Positions 17,546 to 25,636 of a stretch of 64,000 nt of DNA are shown one piece after another. Where the stretch lies: positions 78,874 to 142,873 of the forward strand of contig CALUZV010000007.1 in NCBI GenBank assembly GCA_944325345.1, written 5' to 3'. The DNA comes from an uncultured Parabacteroides sp. GTDB lineage: Bacteria; Bacteroidota; Bacteroidia; Bacteroidales; Tannerellaceae. Positions within the stretch are counted from its first letter, which is position 1, and every line of letters starts with the position of its first letter. The position numbers were made by a program, and so were the translations under genes. The notes beneath the pieces were generated by a model that had not been told where the DNA came from, made no database searches, and saw only the letters and a list, made by a program, of their open reading frames with translations.

Positions 17546-18016
17546 TTAAAATACCGCTACAATCCGTTCGAGCCACTCGCGGTCTGTCTCGTCGAATTCC
17601 GCCAGCCGGTCGCTGTCGATATCGAGCACGCCGACGACTTCCTTTTCCTTATTATATATAGGCACGACGATTTCCGACCGTGATGCCGAGCTGCAAGCAA
17701 TATGCCCGGGGAATTTATCCACATCAGGAACAACCAGCGTCTTGCCTTCCTTCCAAGCCGTCCCGCATACGCCCCGTCCGTACCGGATACGGGTGCACGC
17801 TATCGGTCCTTGGAACGGTCCGAGCACCAACTCGCCATCTTCCACCAGATAGAATCCGACCCAGAAGAAGCCAAACGTCTGCTTCAGCGCTGCCGCCACG
17901 TTCGCAAGGTTCGCCACCCGGTTGCTTTCGCCTTCTACCAGCGCCTTAATCTGCGGGAGGAGGGTGGCATACATCTCTTTTTTTCCTCTCTTGTCGATTA
18001 TCAATTCTTCAGCCAT
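17546..18016 (-). CDS. msrC: free methionine-(R)-sulfoxide reductase (GAF domain)
   Basis: This is a single-GAF-domain enzyme that reduces free methionine-R-sulfoxide, an oxidative-stress repair step. The three cysteines of the family are present in GPIACTRI, GRGVCGTAW and GHIACSSASRSEIVVPI. FFWVGFYLV and GVLDIDSD are also conserved. A longer open frame exists upstream, but I place the start at 18016 (MAEELIIDK). The TACCTTTG promoter box at 18040-18047 lies between it and the longer start. The length of 156 residues fits the family. It is divergent from a MATE exporter and shares a very tight promoter region with it. Confidence 0.93.
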   Translation of the reverse strand: MAEELIIDKRGKKEMYATLLPQIKALVEGESNRVANLANVAAALKQTFGFFWVGFYLVEDGELVLGPFQGPIACTRIRYGRGVCGTAWKEGKTLVVPDVDKFPGHIACSSASRSEIVVPIYNKEKEVVGVLDIDSDRLAEFDETDREWLERIVAVF

Positions 18017-18039
18017 ATCATATACTCTTTTCGTGCCGA

Positions 18040-18047
18040 CAAAGGTA
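18040..18047 (-). promoter_or_regulatory. -7 box (TACCTTTG) of msrC
   Basis: An exact consensus on the minus strand, 24 bp before the msrC ATG. Only 7 bp separate it from the opposing -7 box of the MATE gene. Confidence 0.7.
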
Positions 18048-18054
18048 AAAATAT

Positions 18055-18062
18055 TATCTTTG
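18055..18062 (+). promoter_or_regulatory. -7 box (TATCTTTG) of the MATE gene
   Basis: An exact consensus, 28 bp before the ATG at 18090. It is back-to-back with the msrC promoter, so two polymerases could not occupy both at once. Confidence 0.7.
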
Positions 18063-18089
18063 CAAACCGTTTTAAAATTGAAATATCCA

Positions 18090-19439
18090 ATGGCAGATAA
18101 AAATTCTCCCCTTATTCTTGGAACCGAGCCTATCGGCAAGCTTCTGGCTCGCTATTCCATCCCGGCCATCATCGCCATGACCGCTTCTTCCTTATATAAT
18201 ATGGTCGATAGCATCTTCATCGGGCATGGAGTAGGTCCGATGGCCATCGCCGGTCTGGCATTAACCTTCCCCTTGATGAACTTAGCTGCCGCCTTTGGCT
18301 CGCTCGTGGGTGTCGGAGCCTCCACGCTGGTTTCCGTCAAGCTGGGACAGAAGGACTACGTGGGCGCCAATCATGTCCTGGGCAATGTCTTGGTCTTGAA
18401 CATCATCATGGGTATCCTCTTCTCGGTAGTTTTCCTCCTCTTCCTCGACCCGGTGCTCTACTTCTTCGGTGCGAGCGAACAGACACTTCCCTACGCCCGC
18501 GACTATATGGAAGTCATCCTCTACGGAAATGTAGTTACCCATATCTACCTGGGCTTGAATAACCTCCTCCGCTCCTCGGGCCATCCCAAGATGGCGATGT
18601 ACGCTACCCTGGCCTCCGTCGTCATCAACTGTGCCCTGAATCCCCTCTTCATTTTCTCCTGGGGCTGGGGCATCAAGGGTTCTGCTTGGGCCACGGTCAT
18701 TTCGCAGGTCATCTCCCTCGTCTGGCTGCTCTGGCATTTTTCCAAAAAATCCGAACTGTTGCATTTTCGGAAAGGCATTTACGGATTGCACCGCGACCTG
18801 GTGTCGGCCATGCTCTCCATCGGCCTCTCGCCCTTCCTGATGAACCTGTGCTCGTGCCTCATCGTCCTTTTGATTAACCTCGGCCTGAAGGAACACGGGG
18901 GCGACGTGGCGATTGGGGCTTACGGTATCGTGAACCGCATCACCTTCCTTTTCATCATGATTATCATGGGTTTCAACCAAGGGATGCAACCCATCGCGGG
19001 ATACAACTTCGGGGCGCGCCAGTTCCCCCGTGTCTTGGAGGTTACGCGGATGACGACGTGGTGGGCTGTCGGCGTCGCCACGTTTGGTTTCCTGCTCTGT
19101 CATTTGGCTCCGAGGGCCGTGATTTGCCTTTTCACGACGGATGAAGAGCTGGTCAGCGTCGCCGTCAAGGGTTTACATATCGTGTTCCTGGTCTTCCCGA
19201 TCGTCGGATTCCAGATGGTGGCCTCGAACTTCTTCCTCTCCGTCGGCCTATCGCGCCAAGCAATCTTCCTATCGCTGACGCGGCAACTTATTTTTCTCAT
19301 CCCGAGCCTTATCATCCTGCCCCGCTTCTTCGGGCAAGTCGGCGTGTGGGGTAGCATACCCCTCGCGGACTTTACGGCAGCTATCGTAACGGCAATCATG
19401 CTCATGCGGCAGTTCCGGAAATTCAAAACGGCCTCGTAA
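18090..19439 (+). CDS. MATE-family multidrug/Na+ antiporter
   Basis: This is a 12-helix exporter of the multidrug and toxic compound extrusion family in the inner membrane, usually coupled to Na+ or H+. The 449 residues start MADKNSPLILGTEPIGKL. The next segments, SIPAIIAMTASSLYNMVDSIFIGHG and later NQGMQPIAGYNFGARQ, are family signatures, one in each half of the internal repeat. An open frame reaches further upstream across the divergent promoter, but the ATG after TATCTTTG is the credible start. The substrate is unknown. Divergence from msrC suggests, weakly, a stress context. Confidence 0.93.
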   Translation: MADKNSPLILGTEPIGKLLARYSIPAIIAMTASSLYNMVDSIFIGHGVGPMAIAGLALTFPLMNLAAAFGSLVGVGASTLVSVKLGQKDYVGANHVLGNVLVLNIIMGILFSVVFLLFLDPVLYFFGASEQTLPYARDYMEVILYGNVVTHIYLGLNNLLRSSGHPKMAMYATLASVVINCALNPLFIFSWGWGIKGSAWATVISQVISLVWLLWHFSKKSELLHFRKGIYGLHRDLVSAMLSIGLSPFLMNLCSCLIVLLINLGLKEHGGDVAIGAYGIVNRITFLFIMIIMGFNQGMQPIAGYNFGARQFPRVLEVTRMTTWWAVGVATFGFLLCHLAPRAVICLFTTDEELVSVAVKGLHIVFLVFPIVGFQMVASNFFLSVGLSRQAIFLSLTRQLIFLIPSLIILPRFFGQVGVWGSIPLADFTAAIVTAIMLMRQFRKFKTAS

Positions 19440-19470
19440 AAGCTCTCCGGAATTTGCGGAAATCCTGAAA

Positions 19471-19520
19471 TAGCCCTACAATTTGCCTGTAGAAAGTTCT
19501 ACGAACAAATTGTAGGGCTA
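19471..19520. terminator. hairpin after the MATE gene
   Basis: A perfect 15-bp stem (19471-19485 with 19506-19520) is followed by CATTTTTATT. Its 20-nt loop contains the first GTAGAAAGTTCTAC palindrome of the adjacent array, so terminator and array are interwoven. Confidence 0.55.
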
Positions 19521-19648
19521 CATTTTTATTGTAGAACTTTCTACGATGTCGATGTATAGTTACAACAATATCGTAGAAAGTTCTACGTTGTTGTTGTAAT
19601 AGTACAAAAGCATCGTAGAAAGTTCTACAATGAAATTGTCATAGTGTA
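19489..19648. repeat. tandem array: two interleaved dyads every 42 bp
   Basis: GTAGAAAGTTCTAC (once GTAGAACTTTCTAC) starts at 19489, 19531, 19573 and 19615. A second dyad of form TGTAnnnnTACA starts at 19511, 19553, 19595 and, degenerate, 19637. Both series have exact 42-bp intervals and are offset by about half a period. The rest of the 396-bp gap holds only the next promoter. Confidence 0.93.
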
Positions 19649-19802
19649 TTGGCAACAAACGAGCAGCTTCAGACCTGTCGAGCATCTGTTTTTGCACGCT
19701 GTAAATCTCTGCAGATTGAACAAAATCCGCTTTCAGGACTTGAAAATCTTCGGCAAAGCCAAATTTCTCCCTTTTTATAGTTCTTTTTTCATTTTATTCC
19801 TC

Positions 19803-19810
19803 TACCTTTG
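19803..19810 (+). promoter_or_regulatory. -7 box (TACCTTTG) for the cytidylate-kinase-like gene
   Basis: An exact consensus, 26 bp before the ATG at 19836. Confidence 0.65.
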
Positions 19811-19835
19811 AGCAGACAAAATATTCAACAACATT

Positions 19836-20456
19836 ATGGATGCTAAAATCATACTCACAATAGGCCGCCAATTCGGCAGTGGAGGTCGCGAGATAGGGAA
19901 GAAGCTGGCAAAATCGCTCGGCATTGCGTATTACGACAAGGAATTGCTGGCCGAAGCCGCGAAAGAGAGTGGACTATGCGAAGATGTCTTCGCCAAGGCC
20001 GACGAGCGGACCTCGCACGGGCTGGCCTACGCCTTCAACATGGGTTTTGCGTACATGGGGATGCTGACTCCCTATAACGACGTGCTTTCCAACGACACCC
20101 TGTTCCGTTATCAGAGCGACGCCATCCGGAAAATAGCTGAGAAGGGCTCGTGTGTCCTCGTCGGACGTTGCGCCGACTATATCCTGCGCGATGACCCGGG
20201 GCTCATGAGCTTTTTCATTCATAACCGGCCCGATATACGGGTGCAACGCATCATCAGCGACCTCGGTATCACGGTGGAAGAGGCCAAGGAGAAGATGGCC
20301 AAGATTGACAAGTCCCGTGCGGCCTACTATAATTATTATACGAATAAGACGTGGGGGATGTCCTCGACCTACGACCTGTCCATCGATGCCTCGGTGCTGG
20401 GGATCGACGGGACGGTGGACTTCATGAAGACATTTGTGGAACGAAAATTTAAATAA
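19836..20456 (+). CDS. cytidylate kinase-like P-loop protein
   Basis: This is a 206-residue protein of the cytidylate-kinase-2 family. The N-terminal ILTIGRQFGSGGREIGKKLA is a P-loop-like GSGG-x-E motif found instead of the classic GxxGxGK. GRCADYILRD and the lid-like DKSRAAYYNYYTNKTWG follow. These proteins are common in gut Bacteroidetes and Firmicutes in addition to the essential Cmk, and their true substrate is not established. It lies 12 bp before a carboxylesterase gene and is likely in the same operon. Confidence 0.85.
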   Translation: MDAKIILTIGRQFGSGGREIGKKLAKSLGIAYYDKELLAEAAKESGLCEDVFAKADERTSHGLAYAFNMGFAYMGMLTPYNDVLSNDTLFRYQSDAIRKIAEKGSCVLVGRCADYILRDDPGLMSFFIHNRPDIRVQRIISDLGITVEEAKEKMAKIDKSRAAYYNYYTNKTWGMSSTYDLSIDASVLGIDGTVDFMKTFVERKFK

Positions 20457-20468
20457 AAAGGAAAAGTT

Positions 20469-22166
20469 ATGGATGATTCGAGTAAATCTATGCTGGGCCG
20501 CCGCTCTTTTATTAAGTCCCTGGGCTTGGGGACGGCAGCCTTGACGACCGGGACGCTTGCCCCGTTTGCAACTTCCTGCTCCGGCGACGGCGGGAAGGAA
20601 AAAGAAGCGGCTCCCGTGGAGGAACCGCCGGTTTTACAGATTGGTGATGACATAGCCGTGGCTTCGACGGCCTACGGAAGGGTGAAAGGCTATATTATGA
20701 ACGGGGTATATACCTTCATGGGTATTCCCTACGGGGCTGATACATCGGGGAAGAACCGCTTTATGCCGCCTGTGAAGCCTCAGCCGTGGGACGGCATTCT
20801 CCCGACGGTCTTCCTGCCTAATTCGGCACCGCAAAATATGCCTTATCCCCGCGAACCGAACTCGTATGCGGCCTTCGTGGACCATTGGAACTACGACCTC
20901 TTCAGTGAAGACTGCCTCCGCCTGAATGTTTGGACCAACGGACTGGCGGATGGGAAGAAAAGGCCGGTAATCGTCTGGTTCCACGGCGGTGGTTATTCCA
21001 ACGGAAACTTGATGGAGCAAGACGGCTATCATGGCGAGAACTTGGCGAAGCAGGGCGACATTGTTTTCTGCTCTGTAAACCATCGCTTGAATGCTTTCGG
21101 ATTCAGCGACCTCTCTGTCGTGGGTGGCGAGAAATATAAGTTGTCCGGCAACGTGGGTGCGCTGGATATGGTGGCTGCTTTGGAGTGGATACACGAGAAT
21201 ATTGCCAATTTCGGAGGCGATCCGGAGAATGTAACCATCATTGGGCAGTCCGGCGGAGGCGCGAAAGTCTGCGTCCTGGCCTCGATGCCTCAGGCAAAAG
21301 GTTTAGTACATAAAGCGGTGGCCCTTAGCGGCACGGCTATCAATGGGACAAACAAGAAACTCTCCGGTATGCTGGGCGAATATATCCTGAAAGAAGCCGG
21401 ACTGAAGAAAGGCGAGGTCGATAAACTCCAGGAATTGCCGTGGAAGGACTATCTGGACATTGCCAACCGTGCTTTATCCAAGATGCGACAGGAGAATGCC
21501 GATGCCGCCGTAGGTTTCAGCCCCGTCGGGGATGGTATCTGCCTTCCCGAGGGCACTTTCTTTTCCGAACCACTGCCTGACGCGCCTGATATCCCTATTC
21601 TATTCTGCACAACCTTCCATGAGCAGAGTATAAGCCGCACCGACGCCGCGCTGGAGCGTATGACCAAGGACGAAGCCGTCGGTTTCCTCCAAAAACGTTA
21701 TGGCGACCAGGCTAAAAATATCGTAGATTCCTACGCCATGAACTTCCCCGATGCGAAACCCGTCGAATTGGTGGATTTAATCCTCTCGAACCGCAGTCGG
21801 GTAGTTGCTGCTGCCGAGGCGAAGAAGCATCAGACTTCGCCAGTCTATGTCGCATGGTTCGGATGGTGCCCGCCGTTGTTCGACGGACGGATGCGCGCCT
21901 TCCACTGCTTAGATATCTGTTTCTGGTTCCTCAATACAGACCGGATGGTAACGCATACCGGCGGCGGAGAGCGCCCGCGCAAGCTCTCGAAGATGATGTC
22001 AGAAGCGCTATTGCAGTTTGCCCGCACGGGAGACCCCAATGGCGGTTCGCTACCGAAGTGGGACGAGTTCACCGTCGAGAAAGGCGAAACGATGATCCTC
22101 AACGACACCTGCGAAATGGCCCTCGACCCCGACCGTCAGGCCCGCCACGCCCTACCGCAGGCGTAA
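20469..22166 (+). CDS. Tat-exported type-B carboxylesterase, probable lipoprotein
   Basis: This is an alpha/beta-hydrolase of the carboxylesterase type-B family (565 residues). The N-terminus has a twin-arginine signal (GRRSFIKSLGLGTAA) followed by FATSC, so it may be a Tat-exported lipoprotein. The core shows VYTFMGIPYG, EDCLRLNVW, the oxyanion WFHGGGY and the nucleophile elbow GQSGGGA (family usually GESAGG). The catalytic His is probably in AFHCLDICFWF. The acidic partner is not certain. The substrate is unknown. Its 3' end overlaps the convergent MFS gene by 15 bp. Confidence 0.88.
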   Translation: MDDSSKSMLGRRSFIKSLGLGTAALTTGTLAPFATSCSGDGGKEKEAAPVEEPPVLQIGDDIAVASTAYGRVKGYIMNGVYTFMGIPYGADTSGKNRFMPPVKPQPWDGILPTVFLPNSAPQNMPYPREPNSYAAFVDHWNYDLFSEDCLRLNVWTNGLADGKKRPVIVWFHGGGYSNGNLMEQDGYHGENLAKQGDIVFCSVNHRLNAFGFSDLSVVGGEKYKLSGNVGALDMVAALEWIHENIANFGGDPENVTIIGQSGGGAKVCVLASMPQAKGLVHKAVALSGTAINGTNKKLSGMLGEYILKEAGLKKGEVDKLQELPWKDYLDIANRALSKMRQENADAAVGFSPVGDGICLPEGTFFSEPLPDAPDIPILFCTTFHEQSISRTDAALERMTKDEAVGFLQKRYGDQAKNIVDSYAMNFPDAKPVELVDLILSNRSRVVAAAEAKKHQTSPVYVAWFGWCPPLFDGRMRAFHCLDICFWFLNTDRMVTHTGGGERPRKLSKMMSEALLQFARTGDPNGGSLPKWDEFTVEKGETMILNDTCEMALDPDRQARHALPQA

Positions 22167-23306
22167 TTGCAGGGCGAGAAAGACCGCGCCCGGAATAAAT
22201 ATCAGTGCTGCCGACGCGAGAAGCGCCACTTGCAGCGAATACATGTCATTCAGCCAACCGATAAACGGCGCGATGGCTGCAAACATCAACCGGATGACAA
22301 AATTTCGGATCGATAGCACCGTAGCTCTCATTTCCGAGAATGTCATCTGGTTGATGTATCCTTTTAAAATAGGTGTCGCGAATCCCCGGAAGATATAAAA
22401 GAGCAACAATATCCCCAGCCCGACGTACGTCAGATTATAGGCCAGCGCCACATACCCTCCCGCGATGACCGACAGAATCAGAATATTCATCTTATTCATC
22501 CCGAAAAGCTGCTCGACGCGGTCGGAGTAGAGCGCAGCCACTCCCACAGTCAGATTCAGCACCGTCCAGATGATTCCGTACCATTCCGTCGGCGTCTCGA
22601 GCTGCATGAGGACGGGCTGGACGAACCACGCCATCGTCAATGTCGCCGCGCCTATGATGCCGGAATACATGATATTACAGCAAAGCTTCTTGTTCGTTAC
22701 CAACGAGTATTTCAAGATGCGCAGAATCTCTTCCCACGGGCTCTGCACCTTGTTCGCCGGCGCGTATTCCCTCAGCGCCATCGCCGCAGGTATTCCCACG
22801 AAAGCGACAAGCGTTTGCGCGTAGAACGGATAGCGTAGCGAATAGACAGCCAGCAGTCCGCCGAAGATTCCGGCCACCGCCTCGGCGAAATTTCCAATCA
22901 TCGTGATGCGTCCCTCGTATCTCAAGTACAGATTTTCGCGTCCATGGTGCACGGTAGTGTCGTAGAGAAGCGCCGAATCCGCCCCGTTGATCATCGTCTG
23001 CCCAATGCCCAGCAGGATTTCCGCCACGAGGAAGGCGGCGAACGTCTCCGTCAGCGAATAACACAGGTATCCCCCGAAAAAGAGCACGCACCCGGCCAGG
23101 ATACACCGTTTGCGCCCCCAGACATCCGCCAGATAGCCCGACGGAACCTCGAGCGCGACCGCCGCGACGGAGTAAACGCTCTTCAAAATGAATACGTCTT
23201 GCAGTCCCAGTCTGTGTTCTTCGTAAAAAAGGACGATGATGGGCATCACGAGGGTGAACCACTTCGATAACTTCACCAAATAGAGGGCAATAAGGTTCCT
23301 TTGCAT
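22152..23306 (-). CDS. major facilitator superfamily transporter
   Basis: This 384-residue membrane protein has 12 predicted helices. The MFS loop 2-3 motif appears as GYLADVWGRKRCILAG (family GxLaDrxGrkr), with an acidic residue and basic pair in place. The segment LLGIGQTMINGADSALLYDT, matching motif C-like regions, suggests the uncharacterised DHA-type exporters. It is expressed from a TACCTTTG promoter just upstream and ends convergently within the esterase gene. The substrate cannot be inferred. Confidence 0.9.
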   Translation of the reverse strand: MQRNLIALYLVKLSKWFTLVMPIIVLFYEEHRLGLQDVFILKSVYSVAAVALEVPSGYLADVWGRKRCILAGCVLFFGGYLCYSLTETFAAFLVAEILLGIGQTMINGADSALLYDTTVHHGRENLYLRYEGRITMIGNFAEAVAGIFGGLLAVYSLRYPFYAQTLVAFVGIPAAMALREYAPANKVQSPWEEILRILKYSLVTNKKLCCNIMYSGIIGAATLTMAWFVQPVLMQLETPTEWYGIIWTVLNLTVGVAALYSDRVEQLFGMNKMNILILSVIAGGYVALAYNLTYVGLGILLLFYIFRGFATPILKGYINQMTFSEMRATVLSIRNFVIRLMFAAIAPFIGWLNDMYSLQVALLASAALIFIPGAVFLALQLRLR

Positions 23307-23342
23307 TGTTTTTCGTCTGTTTTACTTGTCAAAAACCGGCTG

Positions 23343-23350
23343 CAAAGGTA
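23343..23350 (-). promoter_or_regulatory. -7 box (TACCTTTG) of the MFS gene
   Basis: An exact consensus on the minus strand, 37 bp before the ATG. It immediately abuts the 42-bp array that starts at 23363. Confidence 0.65.
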
Positions 23351-23362
23351 GGAAAAAAGCCA

Positions 23363-23588
23363 TTTTACCGCGCTAAAAACCATTTTTCAAATCTGAACGG
23401 AGGTTTTTACGCGCGTAAAACAGACTTTTCAGACCTAAAAAATAAGATTTACTGCGGTAAAAGGTATTTTTCAAACTTGCAGAGGCATTTTTACTGCGGT
23501 AAAGTGGTCTTTTCAATATTGAAAGGAGTATTTTACTGCGGTAAAAATCATTTTTCACATTTGAAAAATGGGTTTTACGCGCGTAAAA
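23363..23588. repeat. tandem array: six 16-bp dyads at exact 42-bp spacing
   Basis: TTTTACnGCGGTAAAA-type dyads (two are the perfect palindrome TTTTACGCGCGTAAAA) start at 23363, 23405, 23447, 23489, 23531 and 23573. Half-way between them lie TTTTCAATATTGAAA-like dyads. The array sits between divergent promoters, so it cannot serve as a terminator for either neighbour. Confidence 0.95.
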
Positions 23589-23632
23589 ATCCGCTGCGGC
23601 TTTCAATATAGCCAAAAAAGCGGGCAAAAATA

Positions 23633-23662
23633 TTGGGTTTATCAGCAAAAAGCGTACCTTTG
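23633..23662 (+). promoter_or_regulatory. promoter of paaK and the ACT gene
   Basis: TTG (23633-23635), a 19-bp spacer and TACCTTTG (23655-23662). The predicted leader is about 68 nt. Confidence 0.7.
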
Positions 23663-23736
23663 CCGCAAAAGTTATTTTTAACAACAAAGCAATTTAGAAT
23701 TAAACAAGGTTAATCTAATTTTTAATCGCAAATACC

Positions 23737-25038
23737 ATGTATTGGAATGAGACAATCGAATGTATGAGCCGCGACGAAATGCGGAAATTGCAGAGCATCC
23801 GCCTGCGCCGGGTGGTGGAACACGCTTACCATAATTCCCCCTTCTATCGGAAAAAAATGCAAGAGATGGGGTTGGAACCCGGGGATATCCAAACAATCGA
23901 TGATATTGTAAAACTGCCGTTTACGGTGAAGCAAGACCTGCGCGACAACTATCCGTTCGGGTTGATGGCCGTGCCGATGTCTGAAATCGTCCGCCTACAT
24001 GCCTCGTCGGGGACAACCGGGAAGCCGATAGTCGTCGGTTATACACGGAAAGACCTTGGAATCTGGGCGGAAGCCGTTTCACGCTGCTTGTATGCCTTTG
24101 GCTTCAACCGGAATGACTTGGTACAGGTGTCATACGGCTATGGCCTGTTCACCGGAGGGCTGGGCCTGCACGCAGGAGTGGAAAACATCGGCGGGACCGT
24201 GATTCCGATGAGCAGCGGCAACACGCAAAAACAAATCCAACTGATGCACGACTTCGGGGCGAAGGGTTTGGCCTGCACGCCATCCTACGCGCTCTACCTC
24301 GCAGAGACAATCCACAATTCCGGAATACCTTTGGAGGAATTCCAACTCCGTATCGGCGCCTTCGGAGCCGAGCCGTGGACGGAAAATATGCGCAAAGAGC
24401 TGGAGGAAAAGCTGAACATCAAAGCGTATGACATTTACGGACTGACGGAAATCAGCGGGCCCGGAGTCGGAGGCGAATGCGAATGCCAGAACGGCACCCA
24501 TCTCTGGGAAGACCATTTCTTCCCGGAAATCATAGACCCGGTAACGCTGCAACCCGTCGAGCCGGGGCAGGAGGGAGAGCTTGTCTTCACGACGTTGACG
24601 AAAGAAGGGATGCCGATGATCCGTTATCGCACGCGAGACCTGACGCACCTGATTTACGATAAATGCGATTGCGGGCGGACGGCGGTTCGCATGGGCCGAA
24701 TCTTGGGCCGAAGCGACGATATGCTGATTATCCGAGGCGTGAACGTATTCCCGTCGCAGGTAGAATCGGTAATTCTGGAATTGCCAGAGTTCGAAGCCCA
24801 CTATTTAATTATTGTAGATCGCGTGAACAATACCGATACCTTCCAAATCCAAGTCGAAGTACGTCCGGAATACTACAGCGACGAGATGAACAAGATGTTG
24901 GCGCTGAAGAAAAAGATAACCAACCGCATCCAGAGTGTCGTCGGCCTGCAGCCGGATATCAAAATCGTCGAACCCCGCAGTATCGAGCGGAGTATGGGCA
25001 AGGCAAAGCACGTGATAGATAAACGAAAACTTTCATAA
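23737..25038 (+). CDS. paaK: phenylacetate-CoA ligase
   Basis: This is an adenylate-forming aryl-CoA ligase of the PaaK family (433 residues). The phosphate loop is LHASSGTTGKPIVVGYT. Other motifs are YDIYGLTEISGPGV, YRTRDLTHL and the C-terminal hinge GRSDDMLIIRGVNVFPSQVE. A CDCG cysteine pair precedes the hinge. In anaerobic Bacteroidales such ligases act on phenylacetate or other aromatic acids from amino-acid fermentation, usually near indolepyruvate oxidoreductase genes. None is seen here. The following ACT gene (18-bp gap) is a conserved partner in this group. Confidence 0.93.
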   Translation: MYWNETIECMSRDEMRKLQSIRLRRVVEHAYHNSPFYRKKMQEMGLEPGDIQTIDDIVKLPFTVKQDLRDNYPFGLMAVPMSEIVRLHASSGTTGKPIVVGYTRKDLGIWAEAVSRCLYAFGFNRNDLVQVSYGYGLFTGGLGLHAGVENIGGTVIPMSSGNTQKQIQLMHDFGAKGLACTPSYALYLAETIHNSGIPLEEFQLRIGAFGAEPWTENMRKELEEKLNIKAYDIYGLTEISGPGVGGECECQNGTHLWEDHFFPEIIDPVTLQPVEPGQEGELVFTTLTKEGMPMIRYRTRDLTHLIYDKCDCGRTAVRMGRILGRSDDMLIIRGVNVFPSQVESVILELPEFEAHYLIIVDRVNNTDTFQIQVEVRPEYYSDEMNKMLALKKKITNRIQSVVGLQPDIKIVEPRSIERSMGKAKHVIDKRKLS

Positions 25039-25056
25039 CAATAAAAGAACACCGCC

Positions 25057-25482
25057 ATGTTAATCAAACAGCTATCTATTTTCCTTGAAAACAAGAAAGG
25101 CCGCTTTACGGAAGTGGCCAAATTGTTGGGCGAAGCAGGTATAAACATGTCTGCATTCACGGTTTCCGAGAATTCGGATTTCGGAATCCTTCGCCTGATT
25201 GTGTCGGATACCGACAAGGCTATCCAGGTATTACGCGAGCATCTGTATGCCGTCAGCGTCGCCGATGTCATCTGCCTGCATTGCCCCAACCAGCCGGGCG
25301 CTTTGGCTAAGGCGATGGAAATTATTACGGCGGCAGGTGTTTTCGTCGAATATATGTATGCGTTTTCCGAGGGAGCTGCGGCCAACGTTATCATTCGTCC
25401 TGATAACATCGAGCGTTGTGCCGAAGTCTTGACCGAAAACAAATTGGAGTTGATAGCGGCAAGCGAGCTCTATAGACTCTGA
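25057..25482 (+). CDS. tandem ACT-domain protein
   Basis: This is a 141-residue soluble protein made of two ACT domains: residues 1-70 (ENKKGRFTEVAKLLGEAGINMSAF) and 71-141 (PNQPGALAKAMEIITAAGVFVEYMY). ACT pairs bind amino acids and control neighbouring enzymes. No catalytic domain is attached. The 18-bp gap after paaK implies one transcript, and a regulatory role for aromatic amino-acid-derived metabolism is inferred from that linkage only. Confidence 0.9.
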   Translation: MLIKQLSIFLENKKGRFTEVAKLLGEAGINMSAFTVSENSDFGILRLIVSDTDKAIQVLREHLYAVSVADVICLHCPNQPGALAKAMEIITAAGVFVEYMYAFSEGAAANVIIRPDNIERCAEVLTENKLELIAASELYRL

Positions 25483-25495
25483 TGCGATTAGGATT

Positions 25496-25568
25496 AAGAA
25501 TTATGAATTGTGGATGGGAAGGAGATAAAAAGTCTTTCTAATTCATAATTCATAATTCATAATTCATA
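25496..25568. repeat. inverted repeat with four 7-bp ATTCATA microrepeats
   Basis: AAGAATTATGAATT at 25496-25509 faces four tandem ATTCATA units at 25541-25568. Together they form an AT-rich hairpin between the ACT gene and bamD. The design resembles the AATTGAC microrepeat hairpin between hypD and hypG. Confidence 0.7.
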
Positions 25569-25636
25569 AATTATTACGTTTCTTTTTTTTCTTCCGTTTT
25601 TTCTCCGTACATTCGCACGCTTAAAAGTATTGTTGA

